DNA from: Schoenoplectus triqueter
Taxonomy: Eukaryota > Streptophyta > Magnoliopsida > Poales > Cyperaceae
Direction: 5' to 3'
NCBI GenBank assembly: GCA_964058805.1
Contig: CAXKVV010002171.1
Location: forward strand, 1 to 64,000
DNA: 64,000 nt
How positions within the stretch are numbered: position 1 is the first letter of the stretch; every line of letters begins with the position of its first letter. The notes under the pieces are model-generated. The model worked only from the letters and a program-made list of their open reading frames with translations, was not told the origin of the DNA and searched no databases. Both the position numbers and the translations under genes were made by a program. Of the stretch, positions 1 to 13,489 are shown in pieces.

Positions 1-154
1 CCGAAACTGAGTCCGGGCGCGCAAAACATGAAAGCGGGTCTCGACGCCCTCGGCGCCGCCGACTACGAGTCCGAGAGAGCAAAACATGAAAAGAGGTCCC
101 GACGCCCTCGGTACCGCCGAAACAAGGTCCGGGCGCGCAAAACATAAAAACGGG

Positions 155-328
155 TACCGACGCCCTCGGTACCGCCGAAACCGAGTCTGGGCGCGCAAAA
201 CGTGAAAACGGGACCCGACGCCCTCGGTTCCGCCGAAAACGAGTTCGAGCGCCCAAATTAACAAAACGAGACCCGACGCACTCGGTACCGCCAAAATCGA
301 GTCCGGGCACGCAAAACATGAAAACGGG
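155..328 (+). repeat. Marker trimer of 58-bp variants (first clear example)
   Basis: Three consecutive monomers form a linked set that recurs throughout the array. The first (155-212) ends in aaaacgtgaaaacggg instead of aaaacatg. The second (213-270) has ggttcc in place of GGTACC and ends gcgcccaaatta plus an A-rich tail, normally aagaaaacgag. The third (271-328) has gcactcgg, gaaatcgag and gggcacgc. The set occurs dozens of times, at intervals that are usually whole multiples of 58 (for example 348, 522, 580, 696 and 754 bp), so it serves as a marker of array rearrangement. Subtypes include gagctccc (near 6,190, 11,010, 13,968 and 33,355) and tctagctccc (near 18,885, 20,972 and 21,670). Confidence 0.85.
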
Positions 329-848
329 ACCCGACGCCCTCGGTAACGCCGAAAACGAGTCCGGGAGCGCAAAACATGAAAACGGGACACGACGCCCTCG
401 GTACCGCCGAAACCGAGTCAGGGAGCGCAAAACATGAAAACAGGACCCGACGCCCTCGGTACCGCCGAAACCGAGTGCGGGCGCGCAAAACATGAAAACG
501 AGTCCCGACGCCCTCGGCGCCGTCGAAAACGAGTCCGAGAGCGCAAAACATGAAAATGGGACCCGACGCCCTCGGCTCCGTCGAAAACGAGTTCGAGCGC
601 CCAAATTAAGAAAACGAGACCCGACGCACTCGGTACCGTCGAAATCGAGTCCGGGCACGCAAAACATGAAAACGGGACCCGACACCCTCGGTACCGCCGA
701 AAACGAGTCCGGGAGCGCAAAACATGAAAACGAGACCCAATGCCCTCGGTACCGCCCAAAACGAGTCCGCGAGCGCTAAACATGAAAACGGGAACCGACG
801 CCCTCGGTACCGCCGAAACCGAGTCCGGGCGCGCAAAACATGAAAACG

Positions 849-1892
849 GGACCCGACGCCCTCGGTACCGCCGAAACCGAGTCCGGGCGCGCAAAACGTG
901 AAAACGGGACCCGACGCCCTCGGTTCCGCCGAAAACGTGTTCGAGCGCCCAAATTAAGAAAACGAAACCCGACGCCCTCGGTACCGCCGAAATATGGTCC
1001 GGGCACGCAAAACATGAAAACGGGTCCCGACGCCCTCGGTACCGCCGAAACCGAGTCCGGGCGCGCAAAACGTGAAAATGGGACCCGACGACCTTGGCTC
1101 CGTCGAAAACGAGTTCGAGCGCCCAAATTAAGAAAACGAGACCCGACGCACTCGGTACCGCCGAAATCGAGTCCGGGCACGCAAAACATGAAAACGGGAC
1201 CCGACACCCTCGGTACCGCCGAAAACGAGTCCGGGAGCGCAAAACATGAAAACGGGACCCGACGCCCTCGGTACCGCCGAAACCGAGTCCGGGCGCGCAA
1301 AACATGAAAACGGGACCCGACGCCCTCGGTACCGCCGAAACAAGGTCCGGGCGCGCAAAACATGAAAGCGGGCCCCGACGCCCTCGGTACCGCCGAAACC
1401 GAGTCCGGGCGCGCAAAACGTGAAAACGGGACCCGACGCCCTCGGTTCCGCCGAAAACGTGTTCGAGCGCCCAAATTAAGAAAACGAAACCCGACGCCCT
1501 CGGTACCGCCGAAATAGGGTCCGGGCACGCAAAACATAAAAACGGGTCCCGACGCCCTCGGTACCGCCGAAACCGAGTCCGGGCGCGCAAAACGTGAAAA
1601 TGGGACCCGACGACCTCGGCTCCGTCGAAAACGAGTTCGAGCGCCCAAATTAAGAAAACGAGACCCGACGCACTCGATACCGCCGAAATCGAGTCCGGGC
1701 ACGCAAAACATGAAAACGGGACCCGACACCCTCGGTACCGCCGAAAACGAGTCCGGGAGCGCAAAACATGAAAACGGGACCCGACGCACTCGGTACCGCC
1801 GAAACCGAGTCCGGGCGCGCAAAACATGAAAACGGGACCCGACGCCCTCGGTACCGCCGAAACAAGGTCCGGGCGCGCAAAACATGAAAGCG
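849..1892 (+). repeat. 522-bp tandem duplication (9 monomers), two copies
   Basis: Positions 849-1,370 and 1,371-1,892 match at a shift of exactly 522 bp (9 x 58), and the match runs on briefly into a third partial copy near 1,975. Both contain the marker trimer, a gaaatatggtcc or gaaatagggtcc monomer, and a gaccttgg or gacctcgg variant. A few substitutions separate the copies, so this duplication is older than the 2,958-bp one further right. Boundaries are by eye and may be off by a monomer. Confidence 0.75.
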
Positions 1893-4800
1893 GGCCCCGA
1901 CGCCCTCGGTACCGCCGAAACCGAGTCCGGGCGCGCAAAACGTGAAAACGGGACCCGACGCCCTCGGTTCCGCCGAAAAAGAGTTCGAGCGCCCAAATTA
2001 AGAAAACGAGACCCGACGCACTCGGTACCGCCGAAATCGATTCTGGGCACGCAAAACATGAAAACGGGACCCGACGCCCTCGATACCGCCGAAAACGAGT
2101 CCGGGCGCGCAAAACATGAAAATGGGACCCGTCGCCCTGTATACCTCCAAAAAAGACTCCGGGCGCCCAAAACATGAAAACGGGTCTCGACGCCATCGGT
2201 ACTGCCGAAAATGAGGCGGGGGCGCAAAACATGAAAAACGGGACCCGACGCCCTCGGTACCGCCGAAAACGAGACCAGGAGCGCAAAACATGAAAACGGG
2301 TCCCGACGCCCTCGGTATCGCCGAAACCGAGTCCTGGCGCGCAAAACGTGAAAACGGGACCCGACGCCCTCGGTTCCGCCCAAAACGAGTTTGAGCTAAC
2401 AAATTAAGAAAAAGAGACCCGATGCACTCGGTACCACCGAAATCGAGTCCGGGCACGCAAAACATGAAAACGGGACCCGACGCCCTCGGTACCGCCGAAA
2501 CCGAGTCCGGGCACGCAAAACATGAAAACGGGACACGAGCCCCTCGGTACCGCTGAAATCGGGTCCGGGCGTGCAAAACATCAAAATGAGACGCGACGCC
2601 CTCGGCGACGCCGAAAACGAGTCCGAGAGCGCAAAACATGAAAACAGGTCTCGACGCCATCGGTACCGTCGAAAATGAGTCGGGGAGCGCAAAACATGAA
2701 AACGAGACCCGACGCCCTCGGTACCGCCGAAACCAAGTCCGGGCGCGCAAAACGTGAAAATGGGACCCGACGCCCTCGGCTCCGTCGAAAACGAGTTCGA
2801 GCGCCCAAATTAAGAAAACGAGACCCGACGCACTCGGTACCGCCGAAATCGAGTCCGGGCACGCAAAACATGAAAACGGGACCCGACACCCTCGGTACCG
2901 CCGAAAACAAGTCCGGGAGCGCAAAACATGAAAACGAGACCCGACGCCCTCGGTACCGCCGAAAACGAGTCCGCGAGCGCAAAACATGAAAACGGGACCC
3001 GACGCCCTCGGTACCGCCGAAACCGAGTCCGGGCGCGCAAAACATGAAAACGGGACCCGACGCCCTCGGTTCCGCCGAAAACGTGTTCGAGCGCCCAAAT
3101 TAAGAAAACGAAACCCGGCGCACTCGGTACCGCCGAAATGGAGTCCGGGCACGCAAAACATGAAAACGGGACCCGACGTCCTCGGTACCGCCGAAACCGA
3201 GTCCGGGCGCGCAAAACATGAAAACGGGACACGAGCCCCTCGGTACCGCTGAAGCCGGGTCCGGGTGTGCAAAACATCAAAATGAGACCCGACGCCTTCG
3301 GCGCCGCCGAAAACGAGTCCGAGAGCGCAAAACATGAAAACAGGTCTCGACGCCATCGGTACCGTCGAAAAAGAGTCGGGGAGCGCAAAACATGAAAACG
3401 GGACCCGACGCCCTCGGTACCGCCGAAACAGGGTCCGGGCGCGCAAAGCATGAAAACGGGTCCCGACGCCCTCGGTACCGCCGAAACCGAGTCCGGGCGC
3501 GCAAAACGTGAAAACGGGACCCGACGCCCTCGGTTCCGCCGAAAACGAGTTCGAGCGCCCAAACTAAGAAAACGAGACCCGATGCACTCGGTACCACCGA
3601 AATCGATTCTGGGCACGCAAAACATGAAAACGAGTCAGGGAGCGCAAAACATGAAAACGGGACCCGACGCCCTCGGTACCGCCGAAACCGAGTCAGGGAG
3701 CGCAAAACATGAAAACGGGACCCGACGCCGTCGGTACCGCCGAAAACGAGTCCGGGAGCGTAAAACATGAAAACGGGACCCGACGCCCTCGGTACCGGCG
3801 AAAACGAGTCCGGGAGCGCAAAACATGAAAACGGGACCCGACGCCCACGGTACCGCCGAAACCGAGTCCGGGCGCGCAAAACATGAAAACGAGACCCGAC
3901 GCCCTCGGTACCGCCGAAAACGAGTCCGGGAGCGCAAAACATGAAAACGGGACCCGACGCCCTCGGTACCGCCGAAACCGAGTCCGGGCGCGCAAAACAT
4001 GAAAACGGGACCCGACGCCCTCGGTACCACCGAAACAGGGTCCGGGCGTGCAAAACATGAAAACGGGTCTCGACGCCCTCGGTACCGCCGAAACCGAGAA
4101 CGGGCATGCAAAACGTGAAAACGGGACCCGACGCCCTCGGTTCCGCCGAAAACGAGTTGGAGCGCCCAAATTAAGAGAACGAGACCCGACGCATTCGGTA
4201 CCACCGAAATCGATTCTGGGCACGCAAAACATGAAAACGGGACCCGACGCCCTCGGTACCGCCGAAACTGAGTCCGGGCGCGCAAAACATGAAAACGAGA
4301 CCCGACGCCCTCGGCGCCTCCGAAAAAGAGTCCGGGAGCGCAAAACATGAAAACGGGACCCGACGCCCTCGGTACCGCCGAAACAGGGTCCGGGCGCGCA
4401 AAACATGAAAACGGGTCCCGACGCCCTCGGTACCGCCGAAACCGAGTCGGGCGCGCAAAACGTGAAAACGGGACCCGACGCCCTCGGTTCCGCCGAAAAC
4501 GAGTTCGAGCGCCCAAACTAAGAAAACGAGACCCGATGCACTTGGTACCGCCGAAATCGAGTCCGGGCACGCAAAACATGAAAACGGGACCCGACGCCGT
4601 CGGTACCGCCGAAAACAAGTCCGGGAGCGCAAAACATGAAAACGGGACCCGACGCCCTCGGTACCGGCGAAAACGAGTCCGGGAGCGCAAAACATGAAAA
4701 CGGGACCCGACGCCCACGGTACCGCCGAAACCGAGTCCGGGCGCGCAAAACATGAAAACGAGACCCGACGCCCTCGGTACCGCCGAAAACGAGTCCGGGA

Positions 4801-6839
4801 GCGCAAAACATGAAAACGGGACCCGACGCCCTCGGTACCGCCGAAATAGGGTCCGGGCGCGCAAAACATGAAAACGGGTCCCGACGCCCTCGGTACCGCC
4901 GAAAACGAGTCCGGGAGCGCAAAACATGAAAACGGGACCCGACGCCCTCGGTACCGCCGAAACCGAGTCCGGGAGCGCAAAACATGAAAACGAGACCCGA
5001 CGCCCTCGGTACCGCCGAAACGAGGTCCGGGCGCGCAAAACATGAAAACGAGACCCGACACCCTCGGCGCCTCCGAAAACGAGTCCGGCAGCGCAAAACA
5101 TGAAGACGGGAACCGACGCCCTCGGTACCGCCGAAACAAGGTCCGGGCGCACAAAACGTGAAAACGGGACCCGACGCCCTCGGTTCCGCCGAAAACGAGT
5201 TCGAGCGCCCAAATTCAGAAAACGAGACCCGACGCACTCGGTACCGCCGAAATCGATTCTGGGCACGCAAAACATGAAAATGGGACCCGTCGCCCTGTAT
5301 ACCTCCAAAAATGAGTCCGGGCGCCCAAAACATGAAAACGGGTCTCGACGCCATCGGTACTGCCGAAAATGAGTGAGGGAGCGCAAAACATGAAAAACGG
5401 GACCCGACGCCCTCGGTACCGCCGAAAACGAGTCAGGGCGCGCAAAACATGAAAACGGGACCCGACGCCCTCGGTACCGCCGAAAACAAGTCCGGGAGCG
5501 CAAAACATGAAAACGGGACCCGACGCCCTCGGTACCGCCGAAACCGAGTCTGGGCTCGCAAAACATGAAAACGAGACCCGACGCCCTCGGTACCGCCGAA
5601 ACAGGGTCCGGGCGCGCAAAACATGAAAATGGGTCCCGACGCCCTCGGTACCGCCGAAACCGAGTCCGGGCGCGCAAAACATGAAAACGGGACCCGACGC
5701 CCTCGGTACCGCCCAAACCGAGTCCGGGAGCGCAAAACATGAAAACGGGACCCGACGCGCTCGGTACCGCCGAAACCGAGTCCGGGCGCGCAAAACATGA
5801 AAACGAGACCCGACGGCCTCGGTACCGCCGAAACGAGGTCCGGGCGTGCAAAACATGAAAACGGGACTCAACGCCCTCGGCACCGCCGAAAACGAGTCCG
5901 GGCGCGCAAAACATGAAAATGGGACCCGTCGCCCTGTATACCTCCAAAAATGAGTCCGGGCGCCCAAAACATGAAAACGGGTGTCGACGCCATCGGTACT
6001 GCCGAAAATGAGTCGGGGAGCGCAAAACATGAAAACGGGACCCGACGCCCTCGGTACCGCCGAAAACGAGTCCGGGAGCGCAAACGATGAAAACGGGTCC
6101 CGACGCCCTTGGTACCGCCGAAACCAAGTCCGGGCGCGGAAAACATGAAAACGGGACCCGACGCCCTCGGTTCCGCCGAAAACGAGTTCGAGCTCCCAAA
6201 TTAAGAAAACGAGACCCGACGCACTCGGTACCACCGAAATCAAGTCCGGGCACGCAAAACATGAAAGCGGGACCCGACGCCCTCGGTACCGCCGAAAACG
6301 AGTCCGGGAGCGCAAAACATGAAAACGGGACCCGACGCCCTCGGTACCGCCGAAAAAGAGTCCGGGAGCGCAAAACATGAAAACGGGACCCGACGCCCTC
6401 GGTACCGCCGAAACAGGGTCCGGGCGCGCAAAACATGAAAACGGGTCCCGACGCCCTCGGTACCGCCGAAACCGAGTCCGGGCGCGCAAAACGTGAAAAC
6501 GGGACCCGACGCCCTCGGTTCCGCCGAAAACGAGTTCGAGCGCCCAAACTAAGAAAACGAGACCCGATGCACTCGGTACCGCCGAAATCGAGTCCGGGCA
6601 CGCAAAACATGAAAACGGGACCCGACGCCGTCGGTACCGCCGAAAACAAGTCCGGGAGCGCAAAACATGAAAACGGGACCCGACGCCCTCGGTACCGGCG
6701 AAAACGAGTCCGGGAGCGCAAAACATGAAAACGGGACCCGACGCCCACGGTACCGCCGAAACCGAGTCCGGGCGCGCAAAACATGAAAACGAGACCCGAC
6801 GCCCTCGGTACCGCCGAAAACGAGTCCGGGAGCGCAAAA

Positions 6840-7420
6840 CATGAAAACGGGACCCGACGCCCTCGGTACCGCCGAAATAGGGTCCGGGCGCGCAAAACAT
6901 GAAAACGGGTCCCGACGCCCTCGGTACCGCCGAAAACGAGTCCGGGAGCGCAAAACATGAAAACGGGACCCGACGCCCTCGGTACCGCCGAAACCGAGTC
7001 CGGGAGCGCAAAACATGAAAACGAGACCCGACGCCCTCGGTACCGCCGAAACGAGGTCCGGGCGCGCAAAACATGAAAACGAGACCCGACACCCTCGGCG
7101 CCTCCGAAAACGAGTCCGGGAGCGCAAAACATGAAAACGGGACCCGACGCCCTCGGTACCGCCGAAATAGGGTCCGGGCGCGCAAAACATGAAAACGGGT
7201 CCCGACGCCCTCGGTACCGCCGAAAACGAGTCCGGGAGCGCAAAACATGAAAACGGGACCCGACGCCCTCGGTACCGCCGAAACCGAGTCCGGGAGCGCA
7301 AAACATGAAAACGAGACCCGACGCCCTCGGTACCGCCGAAACGAGGTCCGGGCGCGCAAAACATGAAAACGAGACCCGACACCCTCGGCGCCTCCGAAAA
7401 CGAGTCCGGCAGCGCAAAAC
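6840..7420 (+). repeat. 290-bp tandem duplication (5 monomers)
   Basis: A five-monomer block repeats at a shift of 290 bp; the gccgaaatag marker sits at 6,871 and 7,161. Each copy runs through the gaaatagggtcc monomer, two simple monomers, a gaaacgaggtcc monomer and a ggcgcctcc monomer. The surrounding 2.0-2.3 kb also recurs at ~4.5-5.4 kb and ~9.2-10.2 kb with only one copy of the block, so the doubling is local and later than the larger duplication. Confidence 0.75.
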
Positions 7421-7660
7421 ATGAAGACGGGAACCGACGCCCTCGGTACCGCCGAAACAAGGTCCGGGCGCACAAAACGTGAAAACGGGACCCGACGCCC
7501 TCGGTTCCGCCGAAAACGAGTTCGAGCGCCGAAATTCAGAAAACGAGACCCGACGCACTCGGTACCGCCGAAATCGATTCTGGGCACGCAAAACATGAAA
7601 ATGGGACCCGTCGCCCTGTATACCTCCAAAAATGAGTCCGGGCGCCCAAAACATGAAAAC

Positions 7661-8360
7661 GGGTCTCGACGCCATCGGTACTGCCGAAAATGAGTGAGGG
7701 AGCGCAAAACATGAAAAACGGGACCCGACGCCCTCGGTACCGCCGAAAACGAGTCAGGGCGCGCAAAACATGAAAACGGGACCCGACGCCCTCGGTACCG
7801 CCGAAAACAAGTCCGGGAGCGCAAAACATGAAAACGGGACCCGACGCCCTCGGTACCGCCGAAACCGAGTCTGGGCTCGCAAAACATGAAAACGAGACCC
7901 GACGCCCTCGGTACCGCCGAAACAGGGTCCGGGCGCGCAAAACATGAAAATGGGTCCCGACGCCCTCGGTACCGCCGAAACCGAGTCCGGGAGCGCAAAA
8001 CATGAAAACGGGTCTCGACGCCATCGGTACTGCCGAAAATGAGTGAGGGAGCGCAAAACATGAAAAACGGGACCCGACGCCCTCGGTACCGCCGAAAACG
8101 AGTCAGGGCGCGCAAAACATGAAAACGGGACCCGACGCCCTCGGTACCGCCGAAAACAAGTCCGGGAGCGCAAAACATGAAAACGGGACCCGACGCCCTC
8201 GGTACCGCCGAAACCGAGTCTGGGCTCGCAAAACATGAAAACGAGACCCGACGCCCTCGGTACCGCCGAAACAGGGTCCGGGCGCGCAAAACATGAAAAT
8301 GGGTCCCGACGCCCTCGGTACCGCCGAAACCGAGTCCGGGAGCGCAAAACATGAAAACGG
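7661..8360 (+). repeat. 349-bp tandem duplication
   Basis: The stretch beginning gggtctcgacgccatcgg repeats at a shift of 349 bp (near 7,661 and 8,010). The odd length is explained: five ordinary 58-bp monomers plus one 59-bp monomer containing gaaaaacggg. The same block occurs once near 5,340 and once near 10,157, so the doubled form is a local event. Boundaries are approximate. Confidence 0.7.
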
Positions 8361-10531
8361 GACCCGACGCCCTCGGTACCGCCGAAACCGAGTCCGGGAG
8401 CGCAAAACATGAAAACGGGACTCAACGCCCTCGGCACCGCCGAAAACGAGTCCGGGCGCGCAAAACATGAAAATGGGACCCGTCGCCCTGTATACCTCCA
8501 AAAATGAGTCCGGGCGCCCAAAACATGAAAACGGGTGTCGACGCCATCGGTACTGCCGAAAATGAGTCGGGGAGCGTAAAACATGAAAACGGGACCCGAC
8601 GCCCTCGGCACCGGCGAAAACGAGTCCGGGAGCGCAAAACATGAAAACGGGACCCGACGCCCACGGTACCGCCGAAACCGAGTCCGGGCGCGCAAAACAT
8701 GAAAACGAGACCCGACGCCCTCGGTACCGCCGAAAACGAGTCCGGGAGCGCAAAACATGAAAACGGGACCCGACGCCCTCGGTACCGCCGAAACCGAGTC
8801 CGGGCGCGCAAAACATGAAAACGGGACCCGACGCCCTCGGTACCGCCGAAACAGGGTCCGGGCGTGCAAAACATGAAAACGGGTCTCGACGCCCTCGGTA
8901 CCGCCGAAACCGAGTACGGGCGTGCAAAACGTGAAAACGGGACCCGACGCCCTCGGTTCCGCCGAAAACGAGTTGGAGCGCCCAAATTAAGAAAACGAGA
9001 CCCGACGCATTCGGTACCACCGAAATCGATTCTGGGCACGCAAAACATGAAAACGGGACCCGACGCCCTCGGTACCGCCGAAACTGAGTCCGGGCGCGCA
9101 AAACATGAAAACGAGACCCGACGCCCTCGGCGCCTCCGAAAACGAGTCCGGGAGCGCAAAACATGAAAACGGGACCCGACGCCCTCGGTACCGCCGAAAC
9201 AGGGTCCGGGCGCGCAAAACATGAAAACGGGTCCCGACGCCCTCGGTACCGCCGAAACCGAGTCCGGGCGCGCAAAACGTGAAAACGGGACCCGACGCCC
9301 TCGGTTCCGCCGAAAACGAGTTCGAGCGCCCAAACTAAGAAAACGAGACCCGATGCACTCGGTACCGCCGAAATCGAGTCCGGGCACGCAAAACATGAAA
9401 ACGGGACCCGACGCCGTCGGTACCGCCGAAAACAAGTCCGGGAGCGCAAAACATGAAAACGGGACCCGACGCCCTCGGTACCGGCGAAAACGAGTCCGGG
9501 AGCGCAAAACATGAAAACGGGACCCGACGCCCACGGTACCGCCGAAACCGAGTCCGGGCGCGCAAAACATGAAAACGAGACCCGACGCCCTCGGTACCGC
9601 CGAAAACGAGTCCGGGAGCGCAAAACATGAAAACGGGACCCGACGCCCTCGGTACCGCCGAAATAGGGTCCGGGCGCGCAAAACATGAAAACGGGTCCCG
9701 ACGCCCTCGGTACCGCCGAAAACGAGTCCGGGAGCGCAAAACATGAAAACGGGACCCGACGCCCTCGGTACCGCCGAAACCGAGTCCGGGAGCGCAAAAC
9801 ATGAAAACGAGACCCGACGCCCTCGGTACCGCCGAAACGAGGTCCGGGCGCGCAAAACATGAAAACGAGACCCGACACCCTCGGCGCCTCCGAAAACGAG
9901 TCCGGGAGCGCAAAACATGAAGACGGGAACCGACGCCCTCGGTACCGCCGAAACAAGGTCCGGGCGCACAAAACGTGAAAACGGGACCCGACGCCCTCGG
10001 TTCCGCCGAAAACGAGTTCGAGCGCCCAAATTCAGAAAACGAGACCCGACGCACTCGGTACCGCCGAAATCGATTCTGGGCACGCAAAACATGAAAATGG
10101 GACCCGTCGCCCTGTATACCTCCAAAAATGAGTCCGGGCGCCCAAAACATGAAAACGGGTCTCGACGCCATCGGTACTGCCGAAAATGAGTGAGGGAGCG
10201 CAAAACATGAAAAACGGGACCCGACGCCCTCGGTACCGCCGAAAACGAGTCAGGGCGCGCAAAACATGAAAACGGGACCCGACGCCCTCGGTACCGCCGA
10301 AAACAAGTCCGGGAGCGCAAAACATGAAAACGGGACCCGACGCCCTCGGTACCGCCGAAACCGAGTCTGGGCTCGCAAAACATGAAAACGAGACCCGACG
10401 CCCTCGGTACCGCCGAAACAGGGTCCGGGCGCGCAAAACATGAAAATGGGTCCCGACGCCCTCGGTACCGCCGAAACCGAGTCCGGGAGCGCAAAACATG
10501 AAAACGGGACCCGACGCCCTCGGTACCGCCG

Positions 10532-13489
10532 AAACCGAGTCCGGGAGCGCAAAACATGAAAACGGGACCCGACGCGCTCGGTACCGCCGAAACCGAGTCC
10601 GGGCGCGCAAAACATGAAAACGAGACCCGACGGCCTCGGTACCGCCGAAACGAGGTCCGGGCGTGCAAAACATGAAAACGGGACTCAACGCCCTCGGCAC
10701 CGCCGAAAACGAGTCCGGGCGCGCAAAACATGAAAATGGGACCCGTCGCCCTGTATACCTCCAAAAATGAGTCCGGGCGCCCAAAACATGAAAACGGGTG
10801 TCGACGCCATCGGTACTGCCGAAAATGAGTCGGGGAGCGCAAAACATGAAAACGGGACCCGACGCCCTCGGTACCGCCGAAAACGAGTCCGGGAGCGCAA
10901 ACGATGAAAACGGGTCCCGACGCCCTCGGTACCGCCGAAACCAAGTCCGGGCGCGGAAAACATGAAAACGGGACCCGACGCCCTCGGTTCCGCCGAAAAC
11001 GAGTTCGAGCTCCCAAATTAAGAAAACGAGACCCGACGCACTCGGTACCACCGAAATCAAGTCCGGGCACGCAAAACATGAAAGCGGGACCCGACGCCCT
11101 CGGTACCGCCGAAAACGAGTCCGGGAGCGCAAAACATGAAAACGGGACCCGACGCCCTCGGTACCGCCGAAAAAGAGTCCGGGAGCGCAAAACATGAAAA
11201 CGGGACCCGACGCCCTCGGTATCGCCGAAACCGAGTCCGGGCGCGCAAAACATGAAAACGAGACCCGACGCCCTCGGTACCGCTGAAACGAGGTCCGGGC
11301 GCGCAAAACATGAAAACGGGTCCCGACGCCCTCGGTACCGCCGAAACGAGGTCCGGGCGCGCAAAACATGAAAACGAGACTCGACACCCTCGGCGCCTCC
11401 GAAAACGAGTTCGGGAGCGCAAAACATGAAAACGGGACCCGACGCCCTCGGTACCGCCGAAACAGGGTCCGGGCGCGCAAAGCATGAAAACGGGTCCCGA
11501 CGCCCTCGGTACCGCCGAAACCGAGTCCGGGCGCGCAAAACGTGAAAACGGGACCCGACGCCCTCAGTTTCGCCGAAAACGAGTTCGAGCGCCCAAACTA
11601 AGAAAACGAGACCCGATGCACTCGGTACCGCCGAAATCGAGTCCGGGCACGCAAAACATGAAAACGGGACCCGACGCCGTCGGTACCGCCGAAAACAAGT
11701 CCGGGAGCGTAAAACATGAAAACGGGACCCGACGCCCTCGGTACCGGCGAAAACGAGTCCGGGAGCGCAAAACATGAAAACGGGACCCGACGCCCACGGT
11801 ACCGCCGAAACCGAGTCCGGGCGCGCAAAACATGAAAACGAGACCCGACGCCCTCGGTACCGCCGAAAACGAGTCCGGGAGCGCAAAACATGAAAACGGG
11901 ACCCGACGCCCTCGGTACCGCCGAAACCGAGTCCGGGCGCGCAAAACATGAAAACGGGACCCGACGCCCTCGGTACCGCCGAAACAGGGTCCGGGCGTGC
12001 AAAACATGAAAACGGGTCTCGACGCCCTCGGTACCGCCGAAACCGAGTACGGGCGTGCAAAACGTGAAAACGGGACCCGACGCCCTCGGTTCCGCCGAAA
12101 ACGAGTTGGAGCGCCCAAATTAAGAAAACGAGACCCGACGCATTCGGTACCACCGAAATCGATTCTGGGCACGCAAAACATGAAAACGGGACCCGACGCC
12201 CTCGGTACCGCCGAAACTGAGTCCGGGCGCGCAAAACATGAAAACGAGACCCGACGCCCTCGGCGCCTCCGAAAACGAGTCCGGGAGCGCAAAACATGAA
12301 AACGGGACCCGACGCCCTCGGTACCGCCGAAACAGGGTCCGGGCGCGCAAAACATGAAAACGGGTCCCGACGCCCTCGGTACCGCCGAAACCGAGTCCGG
12401 GCGCGCAAAACGTGAAAACGGGACCCGACGCCCTCGGTTCCGCCGAAAACGAGTTCGAGCGCCCAAACTAAGAAAACGAGACCCGATGCACTCGGTACCG
12501 CCGAAATCGCGTCCGGGCACGCAAAACATGAAAACGGGACCCGACGCCGTCGGTACCGCCGAAAACAAGTCCGGGAGCGCAAAACATGAAAACGGGACCC
12601 GACGCCCTCGGTACCGGCGAAAACGAGTCCGGGAGCGCAAAACATGAAAACGGGACCCGACGCCCACGGTACCGCCGAAACCGAGTCCGGGAGCGCAAAA
12701 CATGAAAACGAGACCCGACGCCCTCGGTACCGCCGAAAACGAGTCCGGGAGCGCAAAACATGAAAACGGGACCCGACGCCCTCGGTACCGCCGAAATAGG
12801 GTCCGGGCGCGCAAAACATGAAAACGGGTCCCGACGCCCTCGGTACCGCCGAAAACGAGTCCGGGAGCGCAAAACATGAAAACGGGACCCGACGCCCTCG
12901 GTACCGCCGAAACCGAGTCCGGGAGCGCAAAACATGAAAACGAGACCCGACGCCCTCGGTACCGCCGAAATGAGGTCCGGGCGCGCAAAACATGAAAACG
13001 AGACCCGACACCCTCGGCGCCTCCGAAAACGAGTCCGGGAGCGCAAAACATGAAAACGGGACCCGACGCCCTCGGTACCGCCGAAACAGGGTCCGGGCGC
13101 GCAAAACATGAAAACGGGTCCCGACGCCCTCGGTACCGCCGAAACCGAGTCCGGGCGCGCAAAACGTGAAAACGGGACCCGACGCCCTCGGTTCCGCCGA
13201 AAACGAGTTCGAGCGCCCAAACTAAGAAAACGAGACCCGATGCACTCGGTACCGCCGAAATCGAGTCCGGGCACGCAAAACATGAAAACGGGACCCGACG
13301 CCGTCGGTACCGCCGAAAACAAGTCCGGGAGCGCAAAACATGAAAACGGGACCCGACGCCCTCGGTACCGGCGAAAACGAGTCCGGGAGCGCAAAACATG
13401 AAAACGGGACCCGACGCCCACGGTACCGCCGAAACCGAGTCCGGGCGCGCAAAACATGAAAACGAGACCCGACGCCCTCGGTACCGCCG
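10532..13489 (+). repeat. 2,958-bp duplicated segment, copy 1 (51 monomers)
   Basis: This is the left copy of a tandem duplication of exactly 51 x 58 bp. Markers shared with the right copy at a shift of 2,958 include gacgcgctcgg (10,571 and 13,529), gcaaacgatg (near 10,897 and 13,855) and ctcagtttcgcc (near 11,564 and 14,522). I found one clear difference: c at 12,510 (gaaatcgcg) against a at 15,468 (gaaatcgag). No indel was seen. Near identity across ~3 kb points to a very recent duplication or to conversion between copies. Confidence 0.85.

Noticed and set aside
840..1307. Plus-strand open frames of about 75-155 codons starting with MKTGPDALGTAE
   Set aside because: Each begins at the atg of aaaacatgaaaac and ends at a stop in a later monomer, usually about five monomers on. 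They recur dozens of times with the marker trimer and reflect repeat phase, not a gene family.
8422..13104. A 1,560-codon antisense open frame, and many similar ones of 300-1,346 codons across 1-40.7 kb
   Set aside because: They lie in a tandem satellite with no stop in any antisense frame. Overlapping frames on the same strand encode the same peptide blocks in rotated order, and the length follows the spacing of variant monomers. No domain, start context or codon bias supports a gene.
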